Shown here one piece after another: positions 47,787 to 56,044 of a DNA stretch of 64,000 nucleotides. Origin of the DNA: Zestomonas carbonaria (GTDB lineage Bacteria; Pseudomonadota; Gammaproteobacteria; Pseudomonadales; Pseudomonadaceae). The stretch spans positions 101,067-165,066 of the forward strand of contig NZ_CAJFCI010000023.1 of NCBI RefSeq assembly GCF_904061905.1, given 5' to 3'. The notes below the pieces were generated by a model. The model saw only the letters and a list, made by a program, of their open reading frames with translations. It did no database searches and was not told the origin of the DNA. Positions within the stretch are counted from its first letter, which is position 1. Every line of letters starts with the position of its first letter. The translations under genes were made by a program, and so were the position numbers.

Positions 47787-49592
47787 ATGCCTGAGTACAA
47801 GGCCCCCCTGCGTGATATCCGCTTCGTTCGCGATGAACTGCTCGGCTACGAAGCGCACTATCAGAGCCTGCCTGGCTGCCAGGACGCCACCCCGGACATG
47901 GTCAATGCCATCCTCGAGGAAGGCGCCAAGTTCTGCGAGCAAGTGATTGCCCCGCTGAACCGCGTGGGTGACCTGGAAGGCTGCACCTGGAGTCCCGAAG
48001 GCGTGAAGACTCCGACCGGTTTCAAGGAAGCCTACAAGCAGTTCGTCGAAGGCGGCTGGCCGAGCCTGGCCCATGACGTCGAGCACGGCGGCCAGGGCCT
48101 GCCTGAATCCCTGGGCATGGCGATCAGCGAAATGGTCGGCCAGGCCAACTGGTCCTGGGGCATGTACCCCGGCCTGTCCCACGGCGCCATGAACACCCTG
48201 CACGCCCACGGCACCCCCGAGCAGCAGCACACCTACCTGACCAAGCTGGTCTCCGGCGAGTGGACCGGCACCATGTGCCTGACCGAGCCGCACTGTGGCA
48301 CCGACCTGGGCATGCTGCGCACCAAGGCCGAGCCGCAGGCAGACGGCAGCTACAAGATCACCGGCACCAAGATCTTCATCTCCGCTGGCGAGCACGACAT
48401 GGCCGACAACATCGTGCACATCGTGCTGGCCCGCCTGCCCGACGCCCCGCAAGGCACCAAGGGCATCTCCCTGTTCATCGTTCCGAAGTTCCTGCCCAAC
48501 GCCGAAGGCGGCGTCGGCGAGCGCAACGCCGTGTCCTGTGGTTCCCTCGAACACAAGATGGGCATCCACGGCAACGCCACCTGCGTGATGAACTTCGACG
48601 CGGCCACCGGCTTCCTGATCGGCCCGCCGAACAAGGGCCTGAACTGCATGTTCACCTTCATGAACACCGCTCGCCTGGGTACCGCGCTGCAAGGCCTGGC
48701 CCATGCCGAAATCGGCTTCCAGGGCGGCATCACCTATGCCCGCGAGCGCCTGCAGATGCGCGCCCTGACCGGTCCGAAGGCTCCCGAGAAGCCGGCCGAC
48801 CCGATCATCGTCCACCCGGACGTGCGTCGCATGCTGCTGACCATGAAGGCTTTCGCCGAAGGCAACCGCGCCATGCTGTACTTCGCCGCCAAGCAGGTCG
48901 ACATCGTCCAGCGCAGCCAGGATGAGGAGCAGAAGAAAGCCGCCGACGCGATGCTGGCCTTCCTGACCCCGATCGCCAAGGCGTTCATGACCGAAGTCGG
49001 TTTCGAAGCCGCCAACCACGGCGTGCAGATCTTCGGTGGCCACGGCTTCATCGCCGAGCACGGCATGGAGCAGAACGTCCGCGACAGCCGCATCTCCTGC
49101 CTGTACGAAGGCACCACCGGCGTGCAGGCCCTCGACCTGCTGGGCCGCAAGGTGCTGATGACCCAGGGCGAGGCGCTGAAGGGCTTCACCAAGATCGTCC
49201 ACAAGTTCTGCCAGGCCAACGAAGGCAACGAAGCTGTCCAGCCGTACGTTGCCCAACTGTCCAAGCTGAACAAGGAATGGGGCGAGCTGACCATGAAGAT
49301 CGGCATGGCGGCGATGAAGGACCGCGAGGAAGTCGGTGCCGCTTCGGTGGACTACCTGATGTACTCCGGCTACATCTGCCTGGCCTACTTCTGGGCCGAC
49401 ATGGCTCGCCTGGCCGCCGAGAAACTGGCTGCCGGTACCAGCGAGGAAGCCTTCTACAAGGCCAAGCTGCAGACCGCGCGCTTCTACTTCGCGCGCATCC
49501 TGCCGCGCACCCGCACCCACGTGGAAGCCATTGCCTCCGGCGCCAGCAACCTGATGGAGCTGGCCGAGGAAGATTTCGCCCTGGGCTACTGA
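47787..49592 (+). CDS. Acyl-CoA dehydrogenase, FadE1 type (long-chain)
   Basis: 601 residues, of the large ACAD family with an additional C-terminal domain (DUF1974-like region beyond about 460). FAD/acyl-CoA core: [84 protein letters not shown], the latter with the expected catalytic Glu in YEGT. First step of fatty-acid beta-oxidation. Its place after the biotin operon matches P. aeruginosa PA0506 (FadE1) as I recall it. PsrA-type control upstream. Confidence 0.9.
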   Translation: MPEYKAPLRDIRFVRDELLGYEAHYQSLPGCQDATPDMVNAILEEGAKFCEQVIAPLNRVGDLEGCTWSPEGVKTPTGFKEAYKQFVEGGWPSLAHDVEHGGQGLPESLGMAISEMVGQANWSWGMYPGLSHGAMNTLHAHGTPEQQHTYLTKLVSGEWTGTMCLTEPHCGTDLGMLRTKAEPQADGSYKITGTKIFISAGEHDMADNIVHIVLARLPDAPQGTKGISLFIVPKFLPNAEGGVGERNAVSCGSLEHKMGIHGNATCVMNFDAATGFLIGPPNKGLNCMFTFMNTARLGTALQGLAHAEIGFQGGITYARERLQMRALTGPKAPEKPADPIIVHPDVRRMLLTMKAFAEGNRAMLYFAAKQVDIVQRSQDEEQKKAADAMLAFLTPIAKAFMTEVGFEAANHGVQIFGGHGFIAEHGMEQNVRDSRISCLYEGTTGVQALDLLGRKVLMTQGEALKGFTKIVHKFCQANEGNEAVQPYVAQLSKLNKEWGELTMKIGMAAMKDREEVGAASVDYLMYSGYICLAYFWADMARLAAEKLAAGTSEEAFYKAKLQTARFYFARILPRTRTHVEAIASGASNLMELAEEDFALGY

Positions 49593-49612
49593 GTCTCCGG
49601 CGAGTCGTCGAG

Positions 49613-49644
49613 AACGCCGCGCACCGCAAGGTGCGCGGCGTTTT
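49613..49644 (+). terminator. Terminator after the first acyl-CoA dehydrogenase
   Basis: AACGCCGCGCACC (49613-49625), loop GCAA, GGTGCGCGGCGTT (49630-49642), T-run. A 13-bp perfect stem. Confidence 0.9.
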
Positions 49645-49699
49645 CGTTCATGGGCGTCCGGTAGAAGGCGCGGATTCGGGGGGGCTCGCTGGGCGAGTC

Positions 49700-49728
49700 T
49701 TGATAATCCCTCATTCAGGGTCTTTAAC
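49700..49728 (+). promoter_or_regulatory. Candidate promoter of the second acyl-CoA dehydrogenase
   Basis: TTGATA (49700-49705), 17 bp, TTTAAC (49723-49728): five and four matches of six. No PsrA-type box is visible here, unlike the first gene. Confidence 0.5.
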
Positions 49729-49809
49729 CTGATTGTGGTATCGACTCCTCCAGCCGTAGCCTGCCTTTTTCAATCCGCGCCCTGCGCCCCTGCCTGTCGG
49801 AGATTCGCC

Positions 49810-51603
49810 ATGCCTGACTACAAAGCTCCCCTGCGCGACATGCGCTTTCTGTCCGACGAAGTCTTCGATTTCGCCGCCACCTACCAGGCCATCGGCGCTA
49901 CCGACGCGACTCCGGACATGGTCGGCGCCATCCTCGAAGAAGGCGCGAAGTTCTGCGAGCAGGTGCTGGCGCCGCTGAACCGCAATGGTGACGAGGAAGG
50001 CTGCCAGTGGCAGGACGGCGTGGTCACCACGCCCAAGGGCTTCAAGGAAGCCTTCGCCCAGTACGTAGAGGGCGGCTGGAACGGCCTGGCCGCCGACCCG
50101 GCCTATGGCGGCCAGGGACTGCCCAGCTCGCTGGGGCTGATGATGGGCGAGATGGTCGCCGCCAGTAATGCCTCCTGGGCCATGTACCCGGGGCTGACCC
50201 ACGGCGCCATGTCGGCGATCCATGCCCACGGCAGCGAAGAGCAGAAGCAGACCTACCTGACTCGCCTGACCGAGGGCCGCTGGACCGGCACCATGTGCCT
50301 GACCGAGCCGCATGCCGGCACCGACCTCGGCATCATCAAGACCCGCGCCGTGCCCCAGGCCGACGGCAGCTATGCGATCACCGGCACCAAGATCTTCATC
50401 TCCGCCGGCGAGCACGACATGAGTGAGAACATCGTCCACCTGGTGCTGGCCAAGCTGCCGGACGCGCCGGCGGGCACCAAGGGCATCTCGCTGTTCATCG
50501 TGCCCAAGTTCCTGCCCAACGCCGAAGGCGAGGCAGGCGAGCGCAACGCGGTGGTCTGCGGCTCCATCGAACACAAGATGGGCATCAAGGCCTCGGCCAC
50601 CTGCGTGATGAACTTCGACGGCGCCAAGGGCTTCCTGATCGGCGAGCTCAACAAGGGCCTGAACTGCATGTTCACCATGATGAACCATGCCCGCCTGGGC
50701 ACCGGCATGCAGGGCCTGAGCCTCGGCGAGACCAGCTACCAGGGCGCCGTGCGCTACGCCATCGAGCGTCTGCAGATGCGTTCGCTGAGCGGCCCGAAGG
50801 CGCCCGAGAAGCCGGCCGACCCGATCATCGTGCACCCCGACGTGCGCCGCATGCTGCTGACCATGAAGGCGTTCAACGAGGGCAACCGCGCGCTGGCCTA
50901 TTTCACCGCGCAACTGCTCGACCTTTCCCACGGCCAGGATGCCGAGCAGGCCGCCGAGGCGGAGGACCTGCTGGCCTTCCTCACCCCGATCTGCAAGGCG
51001 TTCATGACCGACACCGGCCTGGAAGTGACCAACCTCGGCATGCAGATATTCGGCGGCCACGGCTTCATCCGCGAGTGGGGCATGGAGCAACTGGTGCGTG
51101 ATTGCCGCATCGCGCCGATCTACGAAGGCACCAACGGCATCCAGGCCCTCGACCTGCTCGGCCGCAAGGTGCTCGGCAGCCAGGGCAAGCTGCTGCGCGG
51201 CTTCACCAGGATCGTCCACAAGTTCTGCCAGGCGCAGGCCGAGCATCCGCAGCTCAAGGGGCACGTCGCCGAACTGGTGCGCCTCAACCAGCAGTGGGGC
51301 GAGCTGACCCAGCAGATCGGCATGGCGGCGATGAAGAACCCCGACGAAGTCGGCGCGGCCTCGGTGGACTACCTGATGTACTCCGGCTACGTGGCCCAGG
51401 CCTACTTGTGGCTGCGCATGGCGGTGGTCGCCCAGGCCAGGCTGGATGCCGGCAGCGACGAGGCGGCGTTCTACCAGGCCAAGCTGGCCACCTGCGACTT
51501 CTACTTCCAGCGGCTGCTGCCGCGCACCGTCGCCCACCTGACTGCGGCGAAGGCTGGCTCGGAAGGGCTGATGAAGCTGAGCGCCGAACAGTTCGCCCTC
51601 TGA
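49810..51603 (+). CDS. Acyl-CoA dehydrogenase, second paralogue
   Basis: 597 residues, closely similar over its whole length to the genes on both sides (shared MPDYKAPLRDMRF start, [82 protein letters not shown]). FAD-dependent alpha,beta-dehydrogenation of acyl-CoA. ATG 49810 chosen for the conserved start; the 25-codon upstream extension is unconserved. Corresponds in order to PA0507 of P. aeruginosa as I recall it; chain-length preference unknown. Confidence 0.9.
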   Translation: MPDYKAPLRDMRFLSDEVFDFAATYQAIGATDATPDMVGAILEEGAKFCEQVLAPLNRNGDEEGCQWQDGVVTTPKGFKEAFAQYVEGGWNGLAADPAYGGQGLPSSLGLMMGEMVAASNASWAMYPGLTHGAMSAIHAHGSEEQKQTYLTRLTEGRWTGTMCLTEPHAGTDLGIIKTRAVPQADGSYAITGTKIFISAGEHDMSENIVHLVLAKLPDAPAGTKGISLFIVPKFLPNAEGEAGERNAVVCGSIEHKMGIKASATCVMNFDGAKGFLIGELNKGLNCMFTMMNHARLGTGMQGLSLGETSYQGAVRYAIERLQMRSLSGPKAPEKPADPIIVHPDVRRMLLTMKAFNEGNRALAYFTAQLLDLSHGQDAEQAAEAEDLLAFLTPICKAFMTDTGLEVTNLGMQIFGGHGFIREWGMEQLVRDCRIAPIYEGTNGIQALDLLGRKVLGSQGKLLRGFTRIVHKFCQAQAEHPQLKGHVAELVRLNQQWGELTQQIGMAAMKNPDEVGAASVDYLMYSGYVAQAYLWLRMAVVAQARLDAGSDEAAFYQAKLATCDFYFQRLLPRTVAHLTAAKAGSEGLMKLSAEQFAL

Positions 51604-51623
51604 CGAGCGGTCGAAACAAGGAA

Positions 51624-51650
51624 GAAGCCCGCCTTTCGGCGGGTTTCTTT
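51624..51650 (+). terminator. Terminator after the second acyl-CoA dehydrogenase
   Basis: GAAGCCCGCC (51624-51633), loop TTTC, GGCGGGTTTC, then TTT. Short GC-rich stem with T tract 21 bases past the stop. Confidence 0.85.
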
Positions 51651-51790
51651 CGTGCGCGCCATTCGTGACCGCTAAATGAATTAATGGTCACAACATGACT
51701 CTATGTCTCAGAAAAGTTGTTCGGTTAAACTCCGCGGCACCTGCGTAATACTGGCTGGCAGGCCCCGTTGGATCGCTCGAGGAATGCACC

Positions 51791-53569
51791 ATGGCTGACT
51801 ACAAAGCTCCCCTGCGCGACATGCGCTTCGTTCTCAATGAAGTTTTCGAGGTAGCCAAGCTGTGGGCCGAGCTGCCGGCGTTGGCGGAAGTCGTCGATGC
51901 CGAGACCGCCTCCGCGGTGCTCGAAGAAGCCGGCAAGATCATTGGCGGCACCATCGCCCCGCTGAACCGCAGCGGCGACGAAGAGGGCTGCACTTGGAGC
52001 GCCGAGGGCGTGAAGACCCCGGCCGGTTTCCCGGAAGCCTACCGGGCCTACGCCGAGGGCGGCTGGGTCGGCGTGGGCGGCGACCCGAACTACGGCGGCA
52101 TGGGCATGCCCAAGGCGATTTCCGCGCAGGTCGAGGAAATGGTCAACGCCGCCAACCTGTCGTTCGGCCTCTACCCGATGCTGACCGCCGGCGCCTGCCT
52201 GTCGTTGAACGCCCACGCCAGTGAAGAGCTGAAGCAGAAGTACCTGCCGAACATGTACGCCGGCGTCTGGACCGGCTCGATGTGCCTGACCGAGCCACAC
52301 GCCGGCACCGACCTCGGCATCATCCGCACCAAGGCCGAGCCGCAGGCCGACGGCAGCTTCAAGATCACCGGCACCAAGATCTTCATCACCGGCGGCGAGC
52401 ACGACCTGGCCGAGAACATCATCCACCTGGTGCTGGCCAAGCTGCCCGACGCGCCGGCCGGCTCCAAGGGCATCTCGCTGTTCCTGGTACCGAAGGTGCT
52501 GGTCAACGAGGACGGCTCGCTGGGCGAGCGCAATGCCGTGTCCTGCGGCTCCATCGAGCACAAGATGGGCATCAAGGCCTCGGCCACCTGCGTGATGAAC
52601 TTCGACGGCGCCACCGGCTGGATCGTCGACGCGCCGAACAAGGGCCTCGCCGCGATGTTCACCATGATGAACTACGAGCGCCTGGGTGTCGGCATCCAGG
52701 GCCTGGCGTCCGGCGAGCGCTCCTACCAGAGCGCCGTGGAATACGCCCGCGAGCGCATCCAGAGCCGCGCGCCGACCGGTCCGGTGGCGAAGGACAAGGC
52801 CGCCGACCCGATCATCGTGCATCCCGACGTGCGCCGCATGCTGCTGACCATGAAGGCGCTCAACGAAGGCGGCCGCGCCTTCTCCACCTACGTCGCCATG
52901 CAGCTCGACACTGCCAAGTTCAGCGAAGCCCCCGAGGTCCGCAAGCGCGCCGAGGAACTGGTCGCCCTGCTGACCCCGGTGGCCAAGGCCTTCCTCACCG
53001 ACCTGGGCCTGGAGGCCACCGTGCACGGCCAGCAGGTGTTCGGCGGCCATGGCTTCATCCGCGAATGGGGCCAGGAGCAACTGGTGCGCGACGTGCGCAT
53101 CACCCAGATCTACGAAGGCACCAACGGCATCCAGGCGCTGGACCTGGCCGGGCGCAAGATCGTCGGCAGCGGTGGCGCGTTCTACAAGCACTTCTCCGAC
53201 GAGATCAAGGCGTTCGCCGGCAGCGCGTCCGCCGAGCTGGCCGAGTTCGTCGAACCGCTGAAAGCCGCTGTCGCCAACCTTGACGATCTGACTGCCTGGC
53301 TGCTGGATAGCGCCAAGAGCAACCCCAACGAAATCGGCGCCGCCTCGGTCGAGTACCTGCAAGTGTTCGGCTACACCGCCTATGCCTACATGTGGGCGCT
53401 AATGGCGCGCGCCGCACTGGGCAAGGAAGGCGAGGACGACTTCTACGCCAGCAAGCTGGGCACCGCGCGCTTCTACTTCGCCCGCCTGCTGCCGCGCATC
53501 CACTCGCTGACCGCGTCGGTGAAGGCCGGCAGCGAAAGCCTGTACCTGCTGGATGCCGAGCAGTTCTGA
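51791..53569 (+). CDS. Acyl-CoA dehydrogenase, FadE2 type (third paralogue)
   Basis: 592 residues, same architecture as the two preceding genes. [42 protein letters not shown] and QVFGGHGFIREWGQEQLVRDVRITQIYEGTNGIQALDLAGRK mark the FAD and active-site regions. Most divergent in the N-terminal 90 residues, which line the acyl pocket in this family, suggesting another chain-length range; the P. aeruginosa homologue in this position (PA0508, FadE2) is reported as medium-chain as I recall. Own terminator downstream. Confidence 0.9.
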   Translation: MADYKAPLRDMRFVLNEVFEVAKLWAELPALAEVVDAETASAVLEEAGKIIGGTIAPLNRSGDEEGCTWSAEGVKTPAGFPEAYRAYAEGGWVGVGGDPNYGGMGMPKAISAQVEEMVNAANLSFGLYPMLTAGACLSLNAHASEELKQKYLPNMYAGVWTGSMCLTEPHAGTDLGIIRTKAEPQADGSFKITGTKIFITGGEHDLAENIIHLVLAKLPDAPAGSKGISLFLVPKVLVNEDGSLGERNAVSCGSIEHKMGIKASATCVMNFDGATGWIVDAPNKGLAAMFTMMNYERLGVGIQGLASGERSYQSAVEYARERIQSRAPTGPVAKDKAADPIIVHPDVRRMLLTMKALNEGGRAFSTYVAMQLDTAKFSEAPEVRKRAEELVALLTPVAKAFLTDLGLEATVHGQQVFGGHGFIREWGQEQLVRDVRITQIYEGTNGIQALDLAGRKIVGSGGAFYKHFSDEIKAFAGSASAELAEFVEPLKAAVANLDDLTAWLLDSAKSNPNEIGAASVEYLQVFGYTAYAYMWALMARAALGKEGEDDFYASKLGTARFYFARLLPRIHSLTASVKAGSESLYLLDAEQF

Positions 53570-53587
53570 GCATTGCCGTAACGCAAG

Positions 53588-53613
53588 AAGCCCCGCAATC
53601 GCGGGGCTTTTTG
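53588..53613 (+). terminator. Terminator after the third acyl-CoA dehydrogenase
   Basis: AAGCCCCGC (53588-53596), loop AATC, GCGGGGCTT (53601-53609), T-run to 53612. Confidence 0.88.
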
Positions 53614-53627
53614 TTGGCTCGTGGCTC

Positions 53628-53652
53628 GTAGGGTGGGCTTCAGCCCACCGAT
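53628..53652. repeat. GTAGGGTGGGCTTCAGCCCACC palindromic repeat
   Basis: GTAGGGTGGGCTTCAGCCCA at 53629-53648 and following CC, between the convergent fadE2-like and endA genes; same family as the copies at 28731 and 39899 in opposite orientation. Confidence 0.65.
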
Positions 53653-53675
53653 CCGGCTTCCGGTTTGCTGCCTCC

Positions 53676-54335
53676 TCAATCCTGCCGCAACTGCTTGGCC
53701 AGCGACGGGTCGTCGATATAGGGGTTGCGGTTGCCCTGCAGCATCTCGATGCGGTCGTTGCGGGCCTTTTCCTCGTCGTCCGGCGGGTCCAGTTCGTTCC
53801 AGCGCTGGTACATCTGCAACTGGCCGACGATGGGCAGCCCGTAGGCGTCATGCATGTAGAAGATCGCCCGGGCCACGTTGCCCTTGGCCTCATCGCGCGG
53901 CTCGATGAGCTGGAAGGTGGCCTTGAGGTCGCAGCCGATGTCGTCGAACTTGCTCGGCACCTCGGGGCCCACGGCGCCGAACTGGGCATTGCGGCGGGCC
54001 AGTTCGACGCGGGTCAGTTCGGGATAGAGGTTGTGCAGGTCGGCCAGCATGTAGTCGTACTTCGGGTTGACCACCTTGCACTGGTTTTCCGTCATGCAGC
54101 GTAGCGCCGACTTGATCTGCCGGCCGGTGTACACCGCACTGGCGGCGAACTCGCTGCTGGTGCCGCTGAAAGGCTTGTCGCAATACAGCGTCTTGCCGCC
54201 ATTGCCATAGAGCTTCGGCCAGAACACCTGTTCGACGGCTGTCTTGGCGTCGGAGAGTTGGTCCTGGCCGCTGCTGGCCAGGGCGGGTAGTGCAGGAACT
54301 GCCAGAAATGCCAGGGCAATCACCATTCCGCGCAT
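53676..54335 (-). CDS. endA: Periplasmic/extracellular endonuclease I
   Basis: 219 residues. Signal peptide cleaved near ALASS (about residue 20). Endonuclease I domain with the beta-beta-alpha metal region: FSGTSSEFAASAVY, VNPKYDYMLADLHNLYPELTRVELARRN and GNVARAIFYMHDAYGL...NELDPPDDEEKARNDRI; EEKARN and the YPHH-type DLHNLYP histidine are typical. Conserved cysteines C52, C80, C86 suggest a disulfide. A non-specific DNase acting outside the cytoplasm. ATG 54335 has AGGTGG five bases upstream. Confidence 0.9.
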   Translation of the reverse strand: MRGMVIALAFLAVPALPALASSGQDQLSDAKTAVEQVFWPKLYGNGGKTLYCDKPFSGTSSEFAASAVYTGRQIKSALRCMTENQCKVVNPKYDYMLADLHNLYPELTRVELARRNAQFGAVGPEVPSKFDDIGCDLKATFQLIEPRDEAKGNVARAIFYMHDAYGLPIVGQLQMYQRWNELDPPDDEEKARNDRIEMLQGNRNPYIDDPSLAKQLRQD

Positions 54336-54430
54336 TGGACCACCTTGTCGCGTTTATTGTTGGATTGTTTGACAGCCTGGAGTCTAGCAAGAGGCCTGCG
54401 GGCAATGGAACCTGACCTGTGGTCGAGAAT

Positions 54431-54456
54431 CCCGTGTAATCCAAAGCTTACACGGG
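54431..54456 (+). promoter_or_regulatory. GacA box (upstream activating sequence)
   Basis: TGTAATCCAAAGCTTACA (54435-54452) equals the GacA consensus TGTAAG-N6-CTTACA with one change. It sits in a larger perfect dyad CCCGTGTAA (54431-54439) / TTACACGGG (54448-54456). Its centre is about 63 bases before the predicted sRNA start, the known distance for rsm genes. Confidence 0.85.
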
Positions 54457-54494
54457 CTGGTGGAGATCGCTGCTGTTGCGAACCGCGCCGCGCG

Positions 54495-54500
54495 GATAAT
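54495..54500 (+). promoter_or_regulatory. -10 element of the Rsm-type sRNA
   Basis: GATAAT, five of six to consensus. The -35 region is poor, as expected for a promoter needing GacA. Predicted transcription start about 54507. Confidence 0.65.
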
Positions 54501-54506
54501 CTGCTG

Positions 54507-54648
54507 CCCATGGATCCCGCGCAGGAAGCGCCCAGTACCAACAAGGACCTTTGGGAAACCGCCAGGATGGCGGGTGGATCAAGGACGTCGGATACGGATA
54601 TCAGGATTCAGTCTGCAAAGCCCCGCCTTGGCGGGGTTTTCTTTTTTC
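54507..54648 (+). ncRNA. rsmY: RsmY-type regulatory sRNA (RsmA/CsrA-titrating)
   Basis: About 140 nucleotides, from the -10 at 54495 to the T-run at 54641-54647. Ten GGA motifs (54512, 54524, 54545, 54554, 54565, 54576, 54583, 54590, 54596, 54604), several in hairpin loops: GCGC-AGGAA-GCGC at 54519-54531 and CCGCC-AGGAT-GGCGG at 54559-54573. Such loops bind RsmA/CsrA. The first hairpin is like that of P. aeruginosa RsmY. GacA box upstream, strong terminator downstream. In P. aeruginosa rsmY lies a short way past the same fadE genes (beyond the nir/nor cluster as I recall), so synteny also favours rsmY. No gene product: frames through it are unconserved. Confidence 0.85.
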
Positions 54649-54650
54649 CG
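54616..54650 (+). terminator. Terminator of the sRNA
   Basis: AAGCCCCGCC (54618-54627) and GGCGGGGTTT (54630-54639) with a TT loop, followed by TCTTTTTT. Strong on the plus strand. Confidence 0.9.
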
Positions 54651-54679
54651 CCGCCGGAAGCCGCTCGGGCTTCCGGCGG
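54651..54679. terminator. Second hairpin between the sRNA and hmp
   Basis: CCGCCGGAAGCC (54651-54662) pairs perfectly with GGCTTCCGGCGG (54668-54679). It starts 9 bases past the hmp stop. No T-run on the minus strand, so it probably acts as a transcript end-protecting or pausing stem for hmp. Confidence 0.6.
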
Positions 54680-54687
54680 TTTCGCTC

Positions 54688-55869
54688 TCAGCCTTCCAGT
54701 GCCTGCGCGGGGCCGAAGAACTCGTAGTGGCACTGCTCCTGCGGCACGCCGAGTTCGCGCAGGTGGCGCTTGACCTGGGCCATGAACGGCTTGGGACCGA
54801 GGAAGTAGGCGTCCAGGTCGCGTTCCTCCGGCAGCCAGCGGTCGAGCAGTTCGGCGCTGATGAAGCCTTCGGCGTGGGCCTGGTCGCCAGGGCGCGGTTC
54901 GCTGTAGCAGAAGTAGTGGCGTACCTGCGGGTTGCCCGTGCTCTGCTCCTCGACCCAGTCGCGGAAGGCGTGCACGCCGGCATGCCGCGCGCAGTGGATG
55001 AAGTGGATCGGCCGTCCGCTGTCGCGTGCCTGTTCGAGCATGGCCAGCGCCGGGGTGATGCCGACGCCGGCGGTGATCAGCGCCAGCGGTCTTTCGCTGT
55101 CGCGCAGGACGAAATCGCCGGCCGGCGGGAACAGTTCGACGACATCGCCGACCTGTACCTGATCGTGCAGATAGTTGGATACCCGCCCGCCGGCCTCGCG
55201 CTTGACGCTGATCCGGTAGTGGCTGCCGTCGCCGCGCGCCGACAGCGAATAGTTGCGGCGCTCCTCGCCGTCCGGGAAGTTCACCCGCAGGCCGATGTAC
55301 TGGCCGGGCTGGAACGCCACCAGCTCGCCGCCGTCCTTCGGCTCCAGGTACAGGGAGACGATCTCCTCGCTCTCGACCTCCTTGCGCGTCACCCTGAAGT
55401 CACGGGCACCGCGCCAGCCGCCGGGCGCGGAGGCATTGGCGGCGTACACGGACTCCTCGGCGCCGATCAGGATATCGGCCAGTTGGCCATAGGCCGCGGC
55501 CCAGGCGTCGATCACCGCGTCGGTGGCCAGTTCCTCGCCGAGTACCTCGCGGATCGCCCGCAGCAGGCAGGTGCCGACGATGGGGTAGTGCTCGGGCAGG
55601 ATCTGCAGCGACACGTGCTTGTGGACGATCTGCCCGACCAGCGGACCCAGCGCTTCGAGGCGCTCGATGTGGCGGGCATACATCAGCACCGCGTTGGCCA
55701 GCGCGCGCTGCTGGTTGCCGCTGCCCTGGTGGGCCTGGTTGAACAGCGCACGCACCTCGGGATATTCGCTGAACATCAACTGGTAGAAGTGGCGGGTCAG
55801 GGCCTCGCCGCCGCTTTCCAGCAGCGGCACGGTGGCTTTGATCAGGCTGAGATGTTCGGCGGACAGCAT
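54688..55869 (-). CDS. hmp: Flavohemoglobin, nitric oxide dioxygenase
   Basis: 393 residues. Globin domain (1-140) with proximal H85 (IVHKHVSL), distal Y29 and Q53; FAD-binding (about 155-255: FQPGQYIGLRV, RRNYSLSA) and NAD-binding domain (about 260-393: LITAGVGITPALAMLEQA, CYSEPRPGD, YFLGPKPFMAQV). Converts NO plus O2 to nitrate using NAD(P)H. Divergent from its activator gene with a sigma-54-like promoter and an activator site between. Called fhp in P. aeruginosa. Confidence 0.95.
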   Translation of the reverse strand: MLSAEHLSLIKATVPLLESGGEALTRHFYQLMFSEYPEVRALFNQAHQGSGNQQRALANAVLMYARHIERLEALGPLVGQIVHKHVSLQILPEHYPIVGTCLLRAIREVLGEELATDAVIDAWAAAYGQLADILIGAEESVYAANASAPGGWRGARDFRVTRKEVESEEIVSLYLEPKDGGELVAFQPGQYIGLRVNFPDGEERRNYSLSARGDGSHYRISVKREAGGRVSNYLHDQVQVGDVVELFPPAGDFVLRDSERPLALITAGVGITPALAMLEQARDSGRPIHFIHCARHAGVHAFRDWVEEQSTGNPQVRHYFCYSEPRPGDQAHAEGFISAELLDRWLPEERDLDAYFLGPKPFMAQVKRHLRELGVPQEQCHYEFFGPAQALEG

Positions 55870-55935
55870 AGGGACTCCATGGCGACGGGTTCGGAAAAGG
55901 GCCGCGACGTGCTAGCGTTGCAGCGTGGCTGGATA

Positions 55936-55953
55936 TATCAGTATTCGTGCCAG
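55936..55953 (-). promoter_or_regulatory. Sigma-54-like promoter of hmp
   Basis: On the minus strand CTGGCACG (complement of 55946-55953) is a perfect -24 block; the -12 element at the required 10-bp distance is GA in CTGAT rather than GC in TTGCA. Function is expected because the divergent regulator is a sigma-54 activator, but the -12 is degenerate. Confidence 0.45.
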
Positions 55954-55993
55954 GTAAATTCCCGTTATTAATCAGACGGTTATTTGTTTTGTT

Positions 55994-56004
55994 GTCTTTA
56001 TGAC
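55994..56004. promoter_or_regulatory. NorR/FhpR-type activator site
   Basis: GTCTTTATGAC fits the NorR core GT-N7-AC. Its centre is about 73 bases before the expected hmp start, a usual enhancer distance. Only one good copy was seen, whereas E. coli norV has three. Confidence 0.5.
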
Positions 56005-56044
56005 AGCGGGCTATCGATGGTCCGTAGGACTACTTGTGGTCGAT

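Noticed and set aside
54345..54773. A 142-codon frame across the endA-hmp spacer
   Set aside because: It crosses the GacA box, the sRNA and its terminator; the non-coding RNA explains this region better.
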